DNA from: Clostridium sp.
GTDB taxonomy: Bacteria > Bacillota > Clostridia > Lachnospirales > Lachnospiraceae
Direction: 5' to 3'
DNA: 16,499 bases
NCBI GenBank assembly: GCA_004554205.1
Contig: SFNH01000033.1
Span: forward strand, 1 to 16,499
Both the position numbers and the translations under genes were made by a program. Positions 1 through 6,212 of the stretch are shown piece by piece (position 1 is the stretch's first letter; every line of letters starts with the position of its first letter). Below the pieces are notes generated by a model, which worked only from the letters and a program-made list of their open reading frames with translations, did no database searches and had not been told where the DNA came from.

Positions 1-44
1 CGGCGTATTGCCGAAGATTCCCGGAAACTTAATGCTTTAAGTGT

Positions 45-73
45 ATTCTAGCATAAGCCGTCATACAATGCAA
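45..73 (-). promoter_or_regulatory. Promoter firing out of the left edge
   Basis: On the minus strand a -35 TTGCAT (73-68) and a -10 TAGAAT (50-45) are separated by exactly 17 bases. The -10 has the extended TGn form (TGC before TAGAAT). The roughly 44 bases to the window edge would be the untranslated leader of a gene lying outside the window, and I see no start codon with a ribosome site in it. Confidence 0.5.
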
Positions 74-119
74 GAAAAAATTTACACCCGGCGACCGAAC
101 AAAAGAGGAATCCCAGCGC

Positions 120-154
120 GCGGCTATAATCTCGCCGTGAGTGAGACCGGTGAA
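120..154 (+). repeat. Short motif shared with the 7836-7927 element
   Basis: Bases 137-154 (GTGAGTGAGACCGGTGAA) match the minus strand of 7872-7855 at 17 of 18 positions. Just before it, GCGGCT at 120-125 and GCCGTGAG at 134-141 have the same order and similar spacing as in the other element (minus strand 7919-7914 and 7902-7895). It lies immediately downstream of rarA. No function is known to me. A dispersed intergenic repeat is one explanation. Confidence 0.45.
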
Positions 155-158
155 TGCG

Positions 159-1487
159 TCAGCAGACATAGCTTTTCAGAAAGCGCATATGCTCGCTGAT
201 CTTCTGCTCATACCCGTTTTCCGACGGGCGATAGAACACAGTCCCCTCCATCCCGTCCGGGAGGTACTGCTGCTTTACATAGTGGTTCGGGTAATCGTGG
301 GCGTACTTGTAGTCCAGGCCGTGCCCGAGGCTCTCGGCGCCCCTGTAATGCGCGTCCTTAAGGTGCGGCGGCACCGGCATGGAACGCCTGGTCTTTACCG
401 CCTCCATCGCCTCATAGACCGCGATGCACGCCGAATTGGACTTGGGGGCCGTCGCCACATACGTCACCGCCTGCGACAGGATGATCTGCGCCTCCGGCAT
501 ACCGACCCGCTCCACCGCCTGCGCCGCGCTGACCGCCACCACAAGCGCCTGCGGATCCGCGTTCCCCACGTCCTCCGACGCACAGATCATGATCCGGCGG
601 GCGATAAATTTGATATCCTCCCCGGCGTACAGCATCCGCGCCAGATAGTACACCGCCGCGTCCGGGTCGGAGCCCCGCATGCTCTTTATGAAAGCGGAGA
701 TCGTGTCGTAGTGGTTGTCCCCGTCCTTGTCATAGCGGACCGCCCGCTTCTGGATACACTCCTGGGCCACGTCGAGCGTAATGTGAATCTTCCCGTCCCG
801 CGCATCCCGCTCTGTCGTCAGCACGCCTAACTCCACCGCATTGAGCGCCGCCCGCGCGTCCCCGCCGGATACGTCCGCCAGGAATTCGGCGGCGTCCTCG
901 TCGATCACCGCGTGGTAGCTTCCCATGCCCTTTTCCTCGTCCGTCACGGCGCGGTAGATCAGCTCCTTCACATCCTCCCGCTCAAGCGCCTTAAGCTCAA
1001 AGATACGGGAGCGTGACAGGAGCGCCCCATTCACCTCAAAGTAGGGATTCTCCGTGGTCGCCCCGATGAGGATCAGCGTGCCGTCCTCCACATACGGGAG
1101 CAGGTAATCCTGCTGGCTCTTGTTGAAGCGGTGGATCTCGTCCACAAACAGGATCGTCCTCTTCCCGTACATGCCGAGCGCGTCCTTCGCCTCGCTCACC
1201 ACTTCCTCCATCTCCTTCTTGCCCGCCGCTGTGGCGTTGATCTGGCGGAAGTTTGCGCTTGTGGTGTGGGCGATCACCTTTGCGAGGGTGGTCTTTCCGG
1301 TGCCCGGCGGGCCGTAGAAAATGATGGAGCCAAGCTGATCCGCCTGAATCGCCCGGTAAAGCAGCTTGTCCTTCCCGATGATATGCTTCTGGCCGACCAC
1401 TTCCTCTAATGTGGTCGGCCGCATACGCGACGCCAGGGGAGACTCCTTTTCCTGGGTGTTCGTCCTCATATAGTCAAACAAATCCAT
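159..1487 (-). CDS. rarA: Replication-associated recombination protein RarA/MgsA (AAA+ ATPase)
   Basis: This is a 442-residue AAA+ ATPase of the RarA/MgsA (WRNIP1) family, a clamp-loader-like factor that acts at stalled replication forks. Visible motifs: a start-proximal RMRPTTLEEVVGQ segment, Walker A GPPGTGKTT at about residues 59-67, Walker B ILFVDEIHRF at about 112-121, and sensor I IGATTENP at about 141-148. The C-terminal half carries RAVRYDKDGDNHYDTISAF and GSDPDAAVYYLARML, typical of the family's C-terminal domain. The length is usual. I start it at the ATG giving MDLFDYMRTN, preceded by AGAGG. A longer frame beginning at 1565 adds 26 unconserved residues and runs into the end of the upstream deacetylase gene. 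It probably has its own promoter (extended -10 at 1544-1536). I see no clear terminator behind it. Confidence 0.95.
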   Translation of the reverse strand: MDLFDYMRTNTQEKESPLASRMRPTTLEEVVGQKHIIGKDKLLYRAIQADQLGSIIFYGPPGTGKTTLAKVIAHTTSANFRQINATAAGKKEMEEVVSEAKDALGMYGKRTILFVDEIHRFNKSQQDYLLPYVEDGTLILIGATTENPYFEVNGALLSRSRIFELKALEREDVKELIYRAVTDEEKGMGSYHAVIDEDAAEFLADVSGGDARAALNAVELGVLTTERDARDGKIHITLDVAQECIQKRAVRYDKDGDNHYDTISAFIKSMRGSDPDAAVYYLARMLYAGEDIKFIARRIMICASEDVGNADPQALVVAVSAAQAVERVGMPEAQIILSQAVTYVATAPKSNSACIAVYEAMEAVKTRRSMPVPPHLKDAHYRGAESLGHGLDYKYAHDYPNHYVKQQYLPDGMEGTVFYRPSENGYEQKISEHMRFLKSYVC

Positions 1488-1535
1488 GATGCGCCTCTTT
1501 TCGCGTTCCGATTGGTATGATAGCTTCCTGCGGTC

Positions 1536-1544
1536 ATTATACCA
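1536..1544 (-). promoter_or_regulatory. Extended -10 promoter of rarA
   Basis: The minus strand reads TGGTATAAT, a consensus -10 with the TGn extension, about 49 bases upstream of the rarA start and just after the stop of the deacetylase gene. The -35 region is weak (TTGATT 19 bases upstream, or TGATTA at 17), so the extended -10 probably carries recognition. Confidence 0.55.
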
Positions 1545-1557
1545 TAATTCCCTCCCC

Positions 1558-2256
1558 CTAATCAATCATCAGTTCATCCACGGTCACGAACACATAGCCC
1601 TGCGCCTTAAGATCATCCACGATCCGCAGCGCCGCTTCCACCGAGGTCGGGAAAATATCGTGCATCAGGATGATCGCGCCGTCATCCACGCTTTTTTCCA
1701 CCCTGCGCACGACCTTTTCCGTGTTTTTCAGTTTCCAGTCGAGGGAATCCACCGTCCAGAATACGGTTGTCAGATCCACGCGGCACTCCAGGTTTTCGTT
1801 CCAGTCGCCGTAGGGCGGGCGCAGATACTGGGGGCGGCTTCCCGTGATGGACTTGATCAACTCCTCTGTCTCCTCCACCGCCCGGCACACCTTCTCCTCC
1901 CCGGCATGCGTGAGCTGAATGTGGGAATAGCTGTGATTTCCGATCAGGTGTCCCTCCTCCTGCATCCTGCGCACCAGGTCTTCATTGCCCGGTATGCTCT
2001 GTCCCATGAGGAAGAACGTCGCATGGACGCCCCGCTCCTTAAGCCCGTCTAAGAGCTTCGGCGTGCAGCTCTTGTGGGGGCCGTCGTCAAAGGTCAGCGC
2101 CACCATTTTCTGCCTCCCGACCTCCGGGGCGCTGACCTTAAGGCTCGCCGCCGATCCGGGGTGCATCGTCCCGACCGCCGCCCCGAAAATGGCTCCGTCC
2201 AGCAAAAGTACACACACGAAAAGCACTACATTCCGCCGAAACCGGTTTACGCGCAC
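1558..2256 (-). CDS. Membrane-anchored polysaccharide deacetylase (NodB / carbohydrate esterase 4 fold)
   Basis: This is a 232-residue protein with a basic N-terminus and one hydrophobic segment at about residues 10-30, so it is probably anchored in or exported across the membrane. A NodB homology domain follows, with the expected motifs in order: TFDDGP (55-60, catalytic base and metal aspartate), HSYSH (108-112, the two zinc histidines), RPPYG (146-150), DSLDW (170-174) and LMHD (197-200). Family members remove acetyl groups from peptidoglycan, chitin-like or other exopolysaccharide N-acetylhexosamines. The substrate cannot be read from the sequence, though a cell-wall role is the usual one. 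The start codon is GTG, and no in-frame ATG precedes the hydrophobic segment. The 62-base gap to uxaB has a -10-like TATAAT, so it may be transcribed independently. Confidence 0.9.
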   Translation of the reverse strand: MRVNRFRRNVVLFVCVLLLDGAIFGAAVGTMHPGSAASLKVSAPEVGRQKMVALTFDDGPHKSCTPKLLDGLKERGVHATFFLMGQSIPGNEDLVRRMQEEGHLIGNHSYSHIQLTHAGEEKVCRAVEETEELIKSITGSRPQYLRPPYGDWNENLECRVDLTTVFWTVDSLDWKLKNTEKVVRRVEKSVDDGAIILMHDIFPTSVEAALRIVDDLKAQGYVFVTVDELMID

Positions 2257-2287
2257 GCCTCTGCCCCCGCTTCCCCCATATCACCAC

Positions 2288-2293
2288 ATTATA
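2288..2293 (-). promoter_or_regulatory. Possible -10 element of the deacetylase gene
   Basis: A perfect TATAAT on the minus strand lies about 32 bases upstream of the GTG start. The matching -35 position (GCATTG at 17 bases) is poor. A small inverted repeat (TGCGC, then GCGCA) sits just upstream of the -10 and could be an operator. The promoter call is tentative. Confidence 0.35.
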
Positions 2294-2318
2294 TGCGCAC
2301 CCTTCGCGCACAATGCTT

Positions 2319-3659
2319 CTATTCGCATCTGTTTAACACTTCATCATAGGCCTTTGCCATGCCGTCCCTCCCGATCGCGTCATACCACCTTGAAACCTCC
2401 GGGAGCATATCGCTCAAATCCTGGCCCCAATACTCGGTCTTCTTCAGGATATCCGCCACCGGGGCATTCTTCATAAATGCCATGATCTCCTCGCCGTCGT
2501 TTGCCTCATCCGTGCGGTAGAATGCGATCAGAGCCGCAAGCGAGAAGGTCAGCCCCCGCGGATAGCTGCCGTGCGCCTCCTTAAACTCCAGGATCGTCGG
2601 CAGCACTCTCGCCTTGAACTTGGAAACGGAATTTAAGGCGATGGAGAGCAGGCGGTGCTTGATAAACGGGTTTGAGAAACGCTCCAGGACTGCCGCGCCG
2701 AATTCCCGGTTGTCCTCGGTGTCGCCGATCGTCGGGATGATCTCCTCAAAGATGCACTTCTTAAGCAGCGCGGATACCTTCTCGTCCTTTAAGCACTCGC
2801 CCACGGTCTCGAGGCCATACAGCCGCGCGCCCAGCACCATCGAAGTGTGCGCGCCGTTTAAAATCCGCACCTTTCTCTTCTTGTACGGATCCACGTTGTC
2901 GGTCCAGATCACATTGAAGCCCGCCTTCTTAAGCGGAAGCTCATCCTCATGATGACCCTGAATCACCCACAGATGAAAGATCTCCGCGGTGTCCATCATA
3001 TCGTCCTGCTCACCGATGCGCGCGCACAGCGCCTCGTGCTCGTCTCTCGGAAAGCCCGTGACGATACGATCAACCAGCGTGGAGCAGAAATCATTTTCCT
3101 CCTTAAGCCAGGTCTTAAACCCTTCGCCAAGCCCCCACAGATCCGCGTACTTAAGGCAGCACTTTAAGAGCTCCTCGCCGTTGTGGTCGATCAGCTCGCA
3201 GGAGAGTATGATAAAGCCTCTTAAGCCCAGCTTGTAGCGCTTATACAGAAGCTGGGTGAGCTTCCCCGGAAAAGACTTCGCCGGGGCGTCCTCAAACCGG
3301 TTCTCCGGCACAAACTCAATGCCGGCCTCGGTTGTGTTGGACACGATAAAGCGAAAATCCGGGTTCTCGGCCAGAGCCATGTAGCCTTCATTATCTGTGT
3401 ACGGATTTACACATCTGGAAATGACGTCGATGTGGGTGTGTTCGTCCACGACCTTCCCGCCCTCAATGCCTCTTAAGAACAGGTTGTACTCGCAGTTCTG
3501 CTTTTCCAGCGTCTCGCACATACCGCGCTCGATCGGCTGAACCACCACTACGGATCCGTCGAATAATCCCTGATCCTTTAATTTCTGGAAAAAATAATCC
3601 ACGAAACCGCGCAGGAATCCCCCCTCGCCAAACTGAATCACTGTCTCTTTCCTTCCCAT
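2319..3659 (-). CDS. uxaB: Tagaturonate reductase (altronate oxidoreductase), UxaB-like
   Basis: This is a 446-residue member of the mannitol dehydrogenase / tagaturonate reductase superfamily. The enzyme reduces D-tagaturonate to D-altronate with NADH in galacturonate (pectin) breakdown. Seen in the sequence: an N-terminal nucleotide-binding loop QFGEGGFLRGF (9-19), SNTTEAGI (107-114), LSCELIDHNG (152-161), DRIVTGFPRDE (197-207), and the active-site block KVRILNGAHT (263-272), whose lysine and histidine are the usual catalytic pair. It is somewhat shorter than the roughly 480-residue UxaB of E. coli or Bacillus. Fructuronate reductase is the nearest alternative, but the motif pattern favours UxaB. 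The ATG is preceded by GGGGAGG at 3676-3670. It stands alone: no altronate dehydratase, isomerase or transporter gene is adjacent. A palindromic operator lies 41 bases upstream of the ATG. Confidence 0.85.
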   Translation of the reverse strand: MGRKETVIQFGEGGFLRGFVDYFFQKLKDQGLFDGSVVVVQPIERGMCETLEKQNCEYNLFLRGIEGGKVVDEHTHIDVISRCVNPYTDNEGYMALAENPDFRFIVSNTTEAGIEFVPENRFEDAPAKSFPGKLTQLLYKRYKLGLRGFIILSCELIDHNGEELLKCCLKYADLWGLGEGFKTWLKEENDFCSTLVDRIVTGFPRDEHEALCARIGEQDDMMDTAEIFHLWVIQGHHEDELPLKKAGFNVIWTDNVDPYKKRKVRILNGAHTSMVLGARLYGLETVGECLKDEKVSALLKKCIFEEIIPTIGDTEDNREFGAAVLERFSNPFIKHRLLSIALNSVSKFKARVLPTILEFKEAHGSYPRGLTFSLAALIAFYRTDEANDGEEIMAFMKNAPVADILKKTEYWGQDLSDMLPEVSRWYDAIGRDGMAKAYDEVLNRCE

Positions 3660-3699
3660 TGCCTGAAACCTCCCCTTTTTTATTTGTTCTGCCGCTTTT

Positions 3700-3713
3700 T
3701 GTAAGCGCTTACA
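3700..3713. promoter_or_regulatory. Palindromic LacI/GalR-family-type operator (cre-like) before uxaB
   Basis: TGTAAGCGCTTACA is a perfect 14-bp palindrome with a central CG, embedded in A/T-rich DNA upstream of uxaB. It fits the general form of LacI-family operators, including the CcpA catabolite site and the sites of hexuronate regulators such as KdgR/ExuR in Firmicutes. Which protein binds cannot be decided from the site. A TTGACC at 3746-3741 could be the -35, but no convincing -10 at proper spacing is present. Confidence 0.75.
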
Positions 3714-3726
3714 TTTTTGATCCTAT

Positions 3727-3770
3727 AAAAGAGGGCGGTCGGTCAACTTTAAGTCCGCGCGTCCTCTTTT
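3727..3770 (-). terminator. Probable intrinsic terminator of cspA (possibly bidirectional)
   Basis: On the minus strand AAAAGAGG pairs with CCTCTTTT. Inner GC-rich pairing (GCGG with CCGC) extends the stem, and the T-rich 3' arm serves as the tail. It starts 24 bases past the cspA stop. The plus-strand copy also ends in TTTT. The loop is long, so strength is uncertain. The hairpin overlaps the likely uxaB promoter region. Confidence 0.5.
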
Positions 3771-3794
3771 ACGGGTTCTTCACTGATCCGTGGA

Positions 3795-4001
3795 TTAACC
3801 TACAACGTGAACGTTTACAGCCTGCAGACCACGGTTGCCCTCAGCAGTATCAAAGGTAACCTTCTGGCCATCCTCGAGGGTCTTGTATCCGTCTGCCACG
3901 ATGCCGGAGAAATGTACGAATACCTCCTCGCCGGTCTCATCGTTGGTGATGAAGCCATAACCCTTTGTCGCGTTGAACCACTTTACTGTACCGTTATTCA
4001 T
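3795..4001 (-). CDS. cspA: Cold-shock domain protein (CspA family)
   Basis: A 68-residue single cold-shock domain, full length for the family. It begins MNNGTVKWFNATKGYGFIT and contains both RNA-binding motifs: RNP1 KGYGFIT and RNP2 VFVHFS. Family members bind single-stranded RNA and DNA and act as RNA chaperones in the cytoplasm; some are cold-induced, others constitutive. A strong GGAGGT lies 7 bases before the ATG. The gene is monocistronic: it has its own consensus promoter at 4166-4138, a roughly 130-base leader with a long hairpin, and a probable terminator behind it. The symbol is a family name; a species may hold several paralogues. Confidence 0.95.
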   Translation of the reverse strand: MNNGTVKWFNATKGYGFITNDETGEEVFVHFSGIVADGYKTLEDGQKVTFDTAEGNRGLQAVNVHVVG

Positions 4002-4047
4002 GACTGGTACCTCCTAAATAAAATTTATGTGTATTTTCTATGATATT

Positions 4048-4107
4048 AAAAAATCACATATTTTTGTGAATCATGAGATGGTCTTCATGACTTACAAAAA
4101 TATGTGA
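4048..4107 (-). promoter_or_regulatory. Long hairpin plus U-tract in the cspA leader (candidate attenuator or thermosensor)
   Basis: Arms 4054-4076 and 4085-4107 are complementary over 23 positions with an 8-base loop. In the minus-strand transcript only one A-C mismatch and one G-U pair interrupt the stem. Six U follow directly (4053-4048), giving the outline of an intrinsic terminator between the promoter and the cspA ribosome site. The stem is A/U-rich, so its stability should depend strongly on temperature. The structure is seen in the sequence; the regulatory role is inferred. Confidence 0.6.
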
Positions 4108-4137
4108 ATCAAAAGCTCATATCAAAACACATTCCGT

Positions 4138-4166
4138 ATTTTACCACCACGTTTTTCATCTGTCAA
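4138..4166 (-). promoter_or_regulatory. Promoter of cspA
   Basis: Consensus -35 TTGACA (4166-4161), 17-base spacer, -10 TAAAAT (4143-4138). The predicted start near 4131 gives a leader of about 130 bases, long as is common for cold-shock genes. Confidence 0.85.
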
Positions 4167-4228
4167 GAGATTTTTCAGACTTTTTTCACAAAGTGGTAAC
4201 AGTTCAGCCGGGCGGCGTATCCGAGAGC

Positions 4229-4260
4229 AAAACAAAGGATTCCAATCATGGAATCCTTTG
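4229..4260 (-). terminator. Intrinsic terminator of the rplJL operon
   Basis: A perfect 11-bp stem (4260-4250 with 4243-4233) and a 6-base loop, followed on the minus strand by TTTTG. It begins 30 bases after the rplL stop. It cleanly separates rplL from cspA. Confidence 0.88.
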
Positions 4261-4290
4261 CCCGCCCCCTGCTATGCCGGGAGTAAATGT

Positions 4291-4671
4291 TTACTTTAAG
4301 GTAACCTTTGCGCCCTCAGCCTCAAGCTTCGCCTTGATGTCCTCAGCCTCTTCCTTGGAAGCGCCCTCCTTCAGAACCTTCGGAGCGCCGTCAACTACGT
4401 CCTTAGCCTCCTTTAAGCCAAGGCCGGTAGCCTCACGCACAACCTTGATAACCTTAACCTTGTTCGGGCCAACCTCAGTCAGCTCAACGTCGAACTCGGT
4501 CTTCTCCTCGGCTGCCGCGCCGCCTGCCGCCGGGCCTGCCGCCGCCACAACAACGCCTGCTGCTGCGGATACGCCGAACTCTTCCTCACAAGCCTTTACC
4601 AGCTCGTTCAGCTCTAACACGGATAACTCTTTGATTGCTTCGATAAACTCTGCAGTTGTCAACTTTGCCAT
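4291..4671 (-). CDS. rplL: 50S ribosomal protein L7/L12
   Basis: A 126-residue L7/L12 stalk protein. Multiple copies bind L10 and recruit translation GTPases. The sequence shows the N-terminal dimerization helices (residues 1-33), an Ala/Gly-rich hinge at about 35-55, and the C-terminal factor-binding domain, including KVKVIKVVREATGLGLKEAK (71-90) and the final KLEAEGAKVTLK. The start is the ATG of MAKLTTAEF, preceded by GGAGG at 8 bases; a frame five codons longer covers the ribosome site and is rejected. It lies 85 bases downstream of rplJ, is co-transcribed with it, and is followed by a strong terminator. Confidence 0.97.
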   Translation of the reverse strand: MAKLTTAEFIEAIKELSVLELNELVKACEEEFGVSAAAGVVVAAAGPAAGGAAAEEKTEFDVELTEVGPNKVKVIKVVREATGLGLKEAKDVVDGAPKVLKEGASKEEAEDIKAKLEAEGAKVTLK

Positions 4672-4756
4672 TTTCATTTCCTCCATATGAAATAATTTTT
4701 TGATTTTACACTTGTTTCCTCAAGCTGTCCGATTCCCTCCGGTCATCGGACGGACA

Positions 4757-5245
4757 TCACGCCTCCTGCTTCTCAGCGATCTGATTAAGCACACGGGCGA
4801 AGTTCGTGATCGGGGACTGGAAGCTTCCCAGCAATCTGCCCAGAAGAATCTCTCTGGACGGAATGCCCGCGATCGTCTTCATCCCATTCGCGTCGTAGTA
4901 GGTGCCTTCCACGATACCGGCTTTGATTTCCAGCTTGTCAGCCTTCTTGGCGAATTCCGCCAGAATCCGGGCCGGAGCGGTAGCGTCGTCCCTGGATACC
5001 GCGATCGCGGTCGGACCCTCCAAATGCGGATCCAGCGCAGCAAAGTCAGTACCCTCAGCGGCACGCCTGATCAGGGTATTCTTATAAACCTTATAAGTAA
5101 TACCAGCCTCCCTGAGCGCCTTGCGAAGCTCGGTATCCTGGGCAACGGTAAGACCGCGATAGTCTACCGCAACTGCGGAAGCCGCGCCATTCAGCAACTC
5201 GGAGATCTCAGCAACGACAGGCTGCTTTAACTCAACTTTTGCCAT
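4757..5245 (-). CDS. rplJ: 50S ribosomal protein L10
   Basis: A 162-residue L10, the base of the L7/L12 stalk, which binds 23S rRNA and carries L12 dimers on its C-terminal helix. Recognisable stretches are AVDYRGLTVAQDTELRKALR near the N-terminus, YKVYKNTLIRRA in the middle, and a C-terminal LLGSFQSPITNFARVLNQIA followed by a short tail. The length is a little under the usual 165-175. The ATG has AGGAGG 9 bases upstream. Its leader holds the L10 RNA motif and an attenuator terminator, and a consensus promoter lies at the end of rplA, so rplJL can be transcribed separately from rplKA. Confidence 0.97.
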   Translation of the reverse strand: MAKVELKQPVVAEISELLNGAASAVAVDYRGLTVAQDTELRKALREAGITYKVYKNTLIRRAAEGTDFAALDPHLEGPTAIAVSRDDATAPARILAEFAKKADKLEIKAGIVEGTYYDANGMKTIAGIPSREILLGRLLGSFQSPITNFARVLNQIAEKQEA

Positions 5246-5290
5246 GAATCTTTACCTCCTGTTTTTCTATAATAACTGGAGACTGCAAGG

Positions 5291-5319
5291 AAAAACCTCT
5301 CTGTCGCGGGACAGAGAGG
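5291..5319 (-). terminator. Attenuator terminator in the rplJ leader
   Basis: A perfect 10-bp stem (5319-5310 with 5305-5296) with loop CCGC in the transcript, then five T (5295-5291). It is a strong intrinsic terminator 45 bases before the rplJ start. Located after the L10-binding motif, it is best read as an attenuator controlled by L10 rather than as an operon end. Confidence 0.85.
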
Positions 5320-5412
5320 CTCTACAAATTCATAATATCAGAAATTGTATGTTCCTCGGCAGGTGTTTTAACCTTACGCCTTGCGGCACCTGCTGTCTTC
5401 GGCAGTCAATAC
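5320..5412 (-). ncRNA. Ribosomal protein L10 leader
   Basis: The transcript from about 5412 contains a helix CAGGTG/CACCTG (5392-5387 with 5365-5360) closing a loop with TGCCGCAAGGCG-type sequence, followed by TGCCGAGG. This matches the known L10 leader of Firmicutes, where L10(L12)4 binds its own mRNA. The match is from memory of the conserved core; a covariance search would settle it. The segment GACAGCAGG at 5397-5389 can also pair imperfectly with the 5' arm of the attenuator, making it a candidate antiterminator. Confidence 0.8.
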
Positions 5413-5418
5413 TTGTGT

Positions 5419-5447
5419 ATAATACCATATGGTATTCGGATTGTCAA
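5419..5447 (-). promoter_or_regulatory. Promoter of rplJL
   Basis: -35 TTGACA (5447-5442), 17-base spacer, -10 TATTAT (5424-5419). It lies within 10 bases of the rplA stop. Much of the spacer and part of the -10 form a perfect 16-bp palindrome, AATACCATATGGTATT (5421-5436). Confidence 0.88.
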
Positions 5448-5454
5448 TCATTTT

Positions 5455-6150
5455 TTAGGCCATCAGCTTAACCACGTTCAGCTTCACGCCGGGACCCATG
5501 GTTGAGGTCAGGGTCGCGCTCTTAATGTAAGCGCCCTTTAAAGATGCCGGTTTTGCCTTAATGATTGCATCCATAAGCGTCTGGAAGTTGTCCGCTAACT
5601 GCTCCTCAGTGAAAGAAGCTTTACCCACTGGCACGTGGATGATATTTGTCTTGTCGAGCCTGTACTCAATCTTACCGGCTTTGATGTCGCTGATCGCCTT
5701 CGCTACGTCCATCGTCACGGTGCCCGCCTTCGGGTTCGGCATTAAGCCCTTCGGTCCGAGCACACGGCCCAGACGGCCCACAACGCCCATCATATCCGGG
5801 GTGGCTACGACTACGTCAAAGTCTAACCAGCCCTCATTCTGGATCTTCGGGATCAGCTCCTCGGCGCCCACATAGTCAGCGCCCGCTGCCTGTGCCTCAT
5901 CAGCCTTTGCTCCCTTTGCGAATACCAGGATCCTCGTAACCTTTCCGGTGCCATGCGGCAGAACAACCGCGCCGCGGATCTGCTGCTCCGCGTGACGACC
6001 GTCACAGCCGGTTCTGATATGCGCCTCGATGGTTTCATCAAATTTTGCCACAGCAGTCTTCTTTACCAGTGCGATTGCGTCCGCTGCGTCATACAGGGTA
6101 GCGCGGTCTACGGATTTTGCCGCCTCTACATATCTCTTTCCATGTTTCAT
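5455..6150 (-). CDS. rplA: 50S ribosomal protein L1
   Basis: A 231-residue L1, full length, the protein of the mobile L1 stalk that helps release deacylated tRNA. It begins MKHGKRYVEAAK and contains the highly conserved PNPKAGTVT and GKIEYRLDKTNIIHVPVGK stretches, and it ends GPGVKLNVVKLMA. L1 is also the classical translational repressor of its own operon. A copy of the L1-type RNA site lies one base upstream of this gene's own ribosome site (AGGAGG, 6165-6160), and a second lies before rplK. It follows rplK by 62 bases with no terminator between, and the next promoter begins 8 bases past its stop. Confidence 0.97.
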   Translation of the reverse strand: MKHGKRYVEAAKSVDRATLYDAADAIALVKKTAVAKFDETIEAHIRTGCDGRHAEQQIRGAVVLPHGTGKVTRILVFAKGAKADEAQAAGADYVGAEELIPKIQNEGWLDFDVVVATPDMMGVVGRLGRVLGPKGLMPNPKAGTVTMDVAKAISDIKAGKIEYRLDKTNIIHVPVGKASFTEEQLADNFQTLMDAIIKAKPASLKGAYIKSATLTSTMGPGVKLNVVKLMA

Positions 6151-6166
6151 AATGAATAACCTCCTA

Positions 6167-6195
6167 GTGGTATTGTCGGGGATGTCCCTCCCACG
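6167..6195 (-). promoter_or_regulatory. L1-binding-site mimic, copy before rplA
   Basis: The minus strand begins CGTGGGAGGGACATCCCC and ends GACAATACCAC. GTGG pairs with CCAC, and an inner GGG pairs with CCC across an asymmetric internal loop. The conserved strands GTGGGAGG and CCGAC...AATACCAC resemble those of the L1-binding helix of 23S rRNA (helix 76), as I recall it. All 29 bases are identical to the copy before rplK. It ends one base from the rplA ribosome site, where a bound L1 would block initiation. Confidence 0.75.
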
Positions 6196-6212
6196 TAATT
6201 GTTGTCAGCTGC

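Noticed and set aside
141..830. Open frame of 229 codons on the plus strand opposite rarA
   Set aside because: Arg/His-rich translation typical of an antisense shadow; rarA on the other strand is certain.
1488..1565. N-terminal extension of rarA from an ATG at 1565
   Set aside because: It overlaps the end of the deacetylase gene and the probable promoter, and adds residues unlike the family N-terminus.
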